Positions 7,289 to 10,752 of a stretch of 10,752 bases of DNA are shown here, piece by piece. The stretch comes from JBNJEM01 sp051745935. GTDB taxonomy: Bacteria > Planctomycetota > Planctomycetia > Pirellulales > Pirellulaceae. Below the pieces are notes generated by a model, which ran no database searches, was not told the origin of the DNA, and saw only the letters and a list, made by a program, of their open reading frames with translations. The translations under genes were made by a program, and so were the position numbers. How positions within the stretch are numbered: the stretch's first letter is position 1; the number at the start of each line of letters is the position of its first letter. The stretch covers positions 1 to 10,752 of the forward strand of contig JBNJEM010000230.1 of NCBI GenBank assembly GCA_051745935.1, written 5' to 3'.

Positions 7289-7390
7289 ATACCGGTCGCG
7301 GATGACTTTCTCCGCCGCGAGTCCGACCAACGGGAGGATGGCTTGCGTCGGGCAGCGTTCCACCCGGAAGAATCCAACCGCCTGAAATAT
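7289..7390 (+). repeat. Dispersed ~100-bp repeat, copy A
   Basis: Begins ATACCGGTCGCGG and ends CCGCCTGAAATAT. It matches the tandem pair at 10545-10752 over its whole length with only a few substitutions, and is inverted relative to copy B. The first third contains a TCGCGG/CCGCGA hairpin. Its minus strand stays open in several frames, which artificially lengthens neighbouring open frames. Confidence 0.85.
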
Positions 7391-7908
7391 ATCAACCGGG
7401 AACCAGCGAGACGCGACGCCGCCACGACGCGGTCTTGGCGGCGCGGTCTTGGATGCCTCGTTACGACTCTCGAGGTGCCCCGCTTGTCAACTGGCCGCCC
7501 CGACGTTCTAATCGGGAGTGTTGAGTGATCGGGGACGCGAAAACGCTCCGCTGGGGCCCCTGGCACGCCCCTGAGGCGGTGCATTGCCGTCGCCCGAGAA
7601 GCGTGAGCTGCCGTTTGCCTGAACGTGAACTGTCCCGATGCTTTCTTTTTCCAGGCAAGCCCAGATTCGTTTTCGGGTATGCCGTAAGGCAACTGGGGCG
7701 AGCTTCCGCAACATACGCTGCCGATTTCAATGGACCGCCGCCGTGAGTGTGAAGCTTTGTCGACGTATTCCCTGCCCGGTTGCTTTGCCTTTCGCCGCCG
7801 GGTTGTCCTGGCGTTCCCATCTCGGTCATTCATGGGGCGGTAGCCGCGTCGAGGATGGATTCCGCCTCGCGCGCCGGCGAAACCAGCCCACCTTTCGCTT
7901 GGGCTTTG

Positions 7909-8009
7909 TATTTCAGGCGGTTGGATTATTCCGAATGGAACGCGGCCCGGCGCAAGCCGTCCTCCCGTTGGTCGGACTCGCGGCGGAGAACGTCATCCGC
8001 GACCCGTAT
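7909..8009 (-). repeat. Dispersed ~100-bp repeat, copy B (inverted)
   Basis: Same family as copy A in the opposite orientation, about 0.5 kb away. It starts TATTTCAGGCGGTTGGA and ends at the complement of the family's 5' end (GACCCGTAT, one change). Differences from the other copies are scattered substitutions, so this is an older or diverged copy. Confidence 0.82.
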
Positions 8010-8164
8010 ATGCCGTCGTGAACTTCGTGTCCCGAGCAGTGAGGATGGACGAGGATGGGGGGACGCGGGCATTTGGGGGGGGGCCGAGCATGCAACGCAA
8101 TACAAGCTGAGCTGGACGTCAGCTGGACGGATGAGCCTAGACCCTAACGTTGCAAACAGTATAT

Positions 8165-8309
8165 GTAGGACGGGTCTCCAGGCCCGTCTTTTCAAGTACG
8201 AAATCGTACTTGATCTGGTGTTCGCGGATCTCACGAAATGTGAGATCTTCAAACAACCGCAAAAAGACATTTGTGCGCTGTAAGAGACGGGCCTGGAGAC
8301 CCGTCCTAC
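8165..8309. repeat. 145-bp element with perfect 25-bp inverted repeats and inner hairpins
   Basis: The arms at 8165-8189 and 8285-8309 are exact reverse complements over 25 bases; they begin GTAGGACGGGTCTCC and carry an inner palindrome-like CTCCAGG/CCTGGAG. Between them are two further hairpins: CAAGTACG/CGTACTTG at 8193-8212 and GATCTCAC/GTGAGATC around GAAAT at 8227-8247. A weaker third, CGCA/TGCG, lies at 8258-8277. A transcript could fold as a closed multi-branched structure. TA lies just inside each end, so a MITE with a TA target duplication is possible. No coding capacity is credible. It ends 121 bases before nagB. Confidence 0.85.
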
Positions 8310-8373
8310 GCCGTCTTTGTGCAACAATAGGGTAGACTGGCTGATTCCATGGACTGAAGTACTGGTGGGGGGT

Positions 8374-8393
8374 GGCAGGCGTGACACCCTGCC
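8374..8393 (+). promoter_or_regulatory. Hairpin in the nagB leader
   Basis: GGCAGG (8374-8379) pairs with CCTGCC (8388-8393) over an 8-base loop, 22 bases before the nagB ribosome binding site. A role in expression is possible but only inferred from its position. Confidence 0.35.
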
Positions 8394-8415
8394 GGGACAA
8401 CGAGTTTTCTACTTT

Positions 8416-8420
8416 GGAGG
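8416..8420 (+). promoter_or_regulatory. nagB ribosome binding site
   Basis: GGAGG, 10 bases before the ATG at 8431. It selects this start over the upstream in-frame ATG at 8317, whose extra 38 residues have no counterpart in the family. Confidence 0.7.
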
Positions 8421-8430
8421 TTTGCATCCG

Positions 8431-9213
8431 ATGGAAGTAAAGATCAAGTCGACGTACGAGGAGATGAGTCGCGCGGCGGCGCAGGAAGTGGTGCGGTTAT
8501 TGAACCGGAAACCAAACGCCGTACTGGGGATGGCGACCGGATCGACGCCGTTGGGGCTCTACCAGGAGCTGGTGCGGATTCATCGCGAAGAGGGGCTCGA
8601 TTTTGCCCAGGTTACGACGTTTAATTTGGACGAGTATGTCGGATTGGCTCCAAACCATCCGCAAAGCTACCATTACTTCATGCACGAGAATTTTTTCCGT
8701 CACGTGAACGTACCGGAACAAAACATATACATACCGTCCGGAAACACGAGTAACTATCCGGCGTTTTGTGAGTGGTATGAGCAGCGAATTAAAGAGTGCG
8801 GGGGTATCGACCTGCAAATTCTGGGAATCGGTTCCGACGGTCATGTGGCGTTCAACGAGCCCAGCAGCTCGCTGACGTCGCGTACCCGCCTGAAAACGCT
8901 GGCCAAGCAAACCATAGAGGACAACGCCCGTTTTTTCGACGAGTCGGAAGAAGTTCCGATCTACGCGATCACCATGGGGGTTGGAACCATTCTGGAGGCG
9001 AATCAATTGATCTTGTTGGCAAACGGGAAGAATAAGGCGGAGGCGGTGACGGCGGCGATCGAGGGGCCGCTCACGGGCATGATCACGGCCAGTGCGTTGC
9101 AGATGCACCCGCATGCGCAAGTCTATCTGGACGACGCGGCGGCCGGCCAATTAAAAATGCGCGACTACTACGAATGGATCGAGGAACGCCGGCCGGGGGC
9201 TCCAACGTATTAA
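8431..9213 (+). CDS. nagB: Glucosamine-6-phosphate deaminase NagB
   Basis: Converts glucosamine 6-phosphate to fructose 6-phosphate plus ammonia, bringing amino-sugar carbon into glycolysis; cytoplasmic. The 260-residue protein is close to the 266 of E. coli NagB and aligns with a constant offset of 5. Phosphate-binding loop GMATGSTP is at 33-40; catalytic D67 (FNLDEYVGL), D136 and H138 (GIGSDGHVAFNE) and E143 are all present. The allosteric-site residues S146, R153 and K155 (SSLTSRTRLK) are also conserved, so activation by GlcNAc 6-phosphate is plausible. The ATG at 8431 has GGAGG 10 bases upstream. No nagA or sugar transporter lies next to it; pta follows 262 bases downstream on the same strand, too far for a tight operon. 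The leader contains a hairpin and, further up, the 25-bp inverted-repeat element. Confidence 0.96.
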   Translation: MEVKIKSTYEEMSRAAAQEVVRLLNRKPNAVLGMATGSTPLGLYQELVRIHREEGLDFAQVTTFNLDEYVGLAPNHPQSYHYFMHENFFRHVNVPEQNIYIPSGNTSNYPAFCEWYEQRIKECGGIDLQILGIGSDGHVAFNEPSSSLTSRTRLKTLAKQTIEDNARFFDESEEVPIYAITMGVGTILEANQLILLANGKNKAEAVTAAIEGPLTGMITASALQMHPHAQVYLDDAAAGQLKMRDYYEWIEERRPGAPTY

Positions 9214-9430
9214 TGGGCTCAACGTCCGAACGGGTGAGGCTCTTTGAGCGGCCTAGACGCTGGAAAAGCCCTGGTTTCCGGTGATTTTCGGGTGGATTGA
9301 ATTCGGGCCATGTCCGGCGGCGGCCACCTCCGAAAAGCCCCTCGGAGCCGGGCGTTACCAGCCAGTCGTCATGTGAAGTTTTCAGTTTGAGTAATGGAGT
9401 TAGTCGTGGACGGGTAAGTCGTCCAGTGGC

Positions 9431-9459
9431 TTGCCGATGTGTAAAACCTTCGCGATACT
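9431..9459 (+). promoter_or_regulatory. Possible sigma-70 promoter for pta
   Basis: TTGCCG (9431-9436) and GATACT (9454-9459) are separated by exactly 17 bases and lie before the pta start. The -10 is weak, and transcription would begin very close to the ribosome binding site, so this is tentative. Confidence 0.25.
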
Positions 9460-9475
9460 GTGAGAAAGGGCTGCC

Positions 9476-10465
9476 GTGGTGGGAGACGTTCTTGACCGCT
9501 TTTTCACGGCCGCTCGTCAACGCCAACAGCGGGTTGTGCTGCCCGAGGGAGAGAACGCTCGCGTGATTGCCGCCGCGGAATGCCTGCTGGCACAAGGGGT
9601 GGCCATCCCGATCCTTCTGGGTGCGCCGGACCGGATTCGGCGGGCAGCGGCCGGGGCGCGGCTTGACGTGAGCGGTATTGAATTGATGGAGCCGCGAGCG
9701 GCGGGGTGCTTCGATGCCTATGTTCATGCGTACCGGCGGCATCGCCATGTCAAGGAGGGGGTTGCGCGGCGAATGATGGCGAGACCGCTTTTTTTCGGCG
9801 GCATGATGGTCGCTCAAGGAGACGCGGCCACGATGGTGGGCGGCGTGGATCATGCCACGGCCACCGTCATTCAGGCGGGCGCGTTGACCGTGGGGCTCGC
9901 GTCCGGCGTGGAAACGGTTTCGAGCTTTTTCCTGATGGTGCTTCCTGAATTCCAGGGCCGGACGAACTATTCGGTTCTATTCGCGGATTGCGCCGTGACC
10001 GTCGCCCCCACGCCAGCACAGCTCGCCGATATCGCTCTAGCGTCGCATGCCAGCGCCGAGAGGTTGCTCGGCGACACGCCGCGGGTCGCGCTTCTTTCCT
10101 TTTCCACGTTAGGGAGCGCCGCGCACACCGAAGTGGATAAGGTAAAGGAAGCCGTGTCGTTGGCCAGGCGGCGTGCCCCGGAAGCGCTGGTGGATGGTGA
10201 ATTCCAAGTCGATTCGGCGATCGTGCCCCGCGTGGCTGCCCGCAAGGTTAAACGGCCCAGTAACGTGGCCGGCCAGGCCAACGTGCTCGTGTTCCCGGAC
10301 CTGAACTCCGGTAACACGGCCTACAAACTAACGCAGTACATGGCAGGGGCCCAGGCGATTGGCCCCTTCCTGCAGGGCTTCGCGAAACCCATCAGTGATT
10401 TGTCCCGCGGCGCCAGTGCCGACGACATCGTGGCAACCGTGGCCGTGCTCCTGGCCATGGCCTGA
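9476..10465 (+). CDS. pta: Phosphate acetyltransferase (single-domain Pta)
   Basis: Interconverts acetyl-CoA plus phosphate with acetyl phosphate plus CoA; paired with acetate kinase it makes or activates acetate. The 329-residue product matches the single-domain form (about 330 in Methanosarcina), not the 714-residue E. coli enzyme. Seen along the chain: VVLPEGENARV (20-30), GGVDHATATVIQAG (122-135), a VSSFFLM strand (148-154), VFPDLNSGNTAYKL (272-285) and the C-terminal active-site stretch DLSRGASADDIV with S310, R311 and D317, matching the known catalytic Ser-Arg-Asp. These motifs favour acetyl- over butyryltransferase. The start is GTG at 9476, with AAAGGG at 9465-9470 just upstream; a second GTG at 9479 is equally possible. 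No acetate kinase is visible in the window, and no terminator follows before the repeats at 10545. Confidence 0.92.
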   Translation: MVGDVLDRFFTAARQRQQRVVLPEGENARVIAAAECLLAQGVAIPILLGAPDRIRRAAAGARLDVSGIELMEPRAAGCFDAYVHAYRRHRHVKEGVARRMMARPLFFGGMMVAQGDAATMVGGVDHATATVIQAGALTVGLASGVETVSSFFLMVLPEFQGRTNYSVLFADCAVTVAPTPAQLADIALASHASAERLLGDTPRVALLSFSTLGSAAHTEVDKVKEAVSLARRRAPEALVDGEFQVDSAIVPRVAARKVKRPSNVAGQANVLVFPDLNSGNTAYKLTQYMAGAQAIGPFLQGFAKPISDLSRGASADDIVATVAVLLAMA

Positions 10466-10544
10466 GAACTCCGAGGGAACCTGCCAACCAGCTCGCCATG
10501 TCACGTATCGGACGTCATCACTTTGGATGTTCACCGCGGATGCT

Positions 10545-10752
10545 TGAATGATACCGGTCGCGGATGACGTTCTCCGCCGCGAGTCCGACCAACGGGAGGA
10601 CGGCTTGCGTCGGGCCGCGTTCCACCCGGAACAATCCAACCGCCTGAATGATACCGGTCGCGGATGACGTTCTCCGCCGCGAGTCCGACCAACGGGAGGA
10701 CGGCTTGCGTCGGGCCGCGTTCCACCCGGAAAAATCCAACCGCCTGAAATAT
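10545..10752 (+). repeat. Tandem pair of the ~100-bp dispersed repeat, copies C and D
   Basis: Two head-to-tail units of exactly 100 bases (10545-10644 and 10645-10744), identical except for one base (C at 10632, A at 10732). They are followed by TGAAATAT up to the window edge, which is also how copy A ends. The near-identity implies a recent duplication, and the array may continue beyond the window. No spacers separate the units, so it is not a CRISPR. Confidence 0.9.

Larger units (their letters stand above)
7067..8430. other. Repeat-rich spacer upstream of nagB, no gene
   Basis: About 1.36 kb between the divergent hypothetical gene and nagB. Open frames here are largely translations of the dispersed repeats at 7289-7390 and 7909-8009 or of the inverted-repeat element at 8165-8309, so none is called. 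Between 7391 and 7908 I see no gene or gene remnant that I recognise, only a short direct repeat (CGCGGTCTTGG at 7428-7438 and 7442-7452). A G-rich tract lies at 8057-8083. Confidence 0.55.

Noticed and set aside
7204..7833. 209-codon minus-strand open frame
   Set aside because: Its latter half translates dispersed repeat copy A and the rest is Arg/Ser-rich with no ribosome binding site or motif.
8137..8427. Small open frames over the 25-bp inverted-repeat element
   Set aside because: Both strands give similar short peptides because the sequence is palindromic; this is an effect of the repeat and not evidence of coding.
8317..8430. 38-residue N-terminal extension of NagB
   Set aside because: The family starts at the MEVKIK-like strand; GGAGG before 8431 supports the shorter form.
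9404..9432. GGACGGGTAAGTCGTCC considered as a second copy of the inverted-repeat arm
   Set aside because: Only the first eight bases match the arm at 8168; the rest differs and no partner arm lies nearby.
10545..10752. Tandem repeats considered as a CRISPR array
   Set aside because: The units are 100 bases with no unique spacers between them and no cas gene in the window.

Overview
The window reads as a moderately GC-rich (roughly 58-60% by eye) bacterial chromosome segment, most likely from a planctomycete of the Pirellulales type. This is an inference from three things: the style of the primary sigma factor and primase, long repeat-filled spacers between single genes, and dispersed repeats of a kind I associate with planctomycete genomes. 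No rRNA or tRNA gene, complete insertion sequence, phage gene or CRISPR array is visible.

Layout. 1-338: no gene, but a clear intrinsic terminator (245-275) for the minus-strand operon. 339-3986, minus strand: dnaG (primase) followed by rpoD (primary sigma factor), the core of the bacterial macromolecular-synthesis operon, without rpsU next to dnaG; the 102-bp gap between them holds a long hairpin. 3987-5083: about 1.1 kb of spacer with a dnaG leader hairpin, a three-unit array of degenerate hairpin repeats, and a perfect 16-bp tandem duplication. 5084-6301, plus strand: a PLP-dependent trans-sulfuration enzyme, closest by eye to plant-type cystathionine gamma-synthase. 6335-7066, minus strand and convergent: an unrecognised, probably exported small protein with two CxxC motifs. 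7067-8430: about 1.36 kb of spacer with two copies of a ~100-bp dispersed repeat in opposite orientation, and a 145-bp element bounded by a perfect 25-bp inverted repeat with hairpins inside it. 8431-9213, plus strand: nagB (glucosamine-6-phosphate deaminase). 9476-10465, plus strand: single-domain phosphate acetyltransferase (pta). 10466-10752: two tandem 100-bp copies of the dispersed repeat, running to the window edge.

How the genes relate. DnaG and RpoD link replication initiation and transcription initiation and are almost certainly co-transcribed. Cystathionine gamma-synthase belongs to methionine biosynthesis. NagB feeds amino-sugar carbon into glycolysis, and Pta interconverts acetyl-CoA and acetyl phosphate. 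A link between nagB and pta through acetate from GlcNAc deacetylation is possible but is not shown by the sequence.

I found no new multi-gene defence or biosynthetic system. The unusual content is in the spacers: at least three structured repeat families and several long hairpins placed at gene or operon boundaries.
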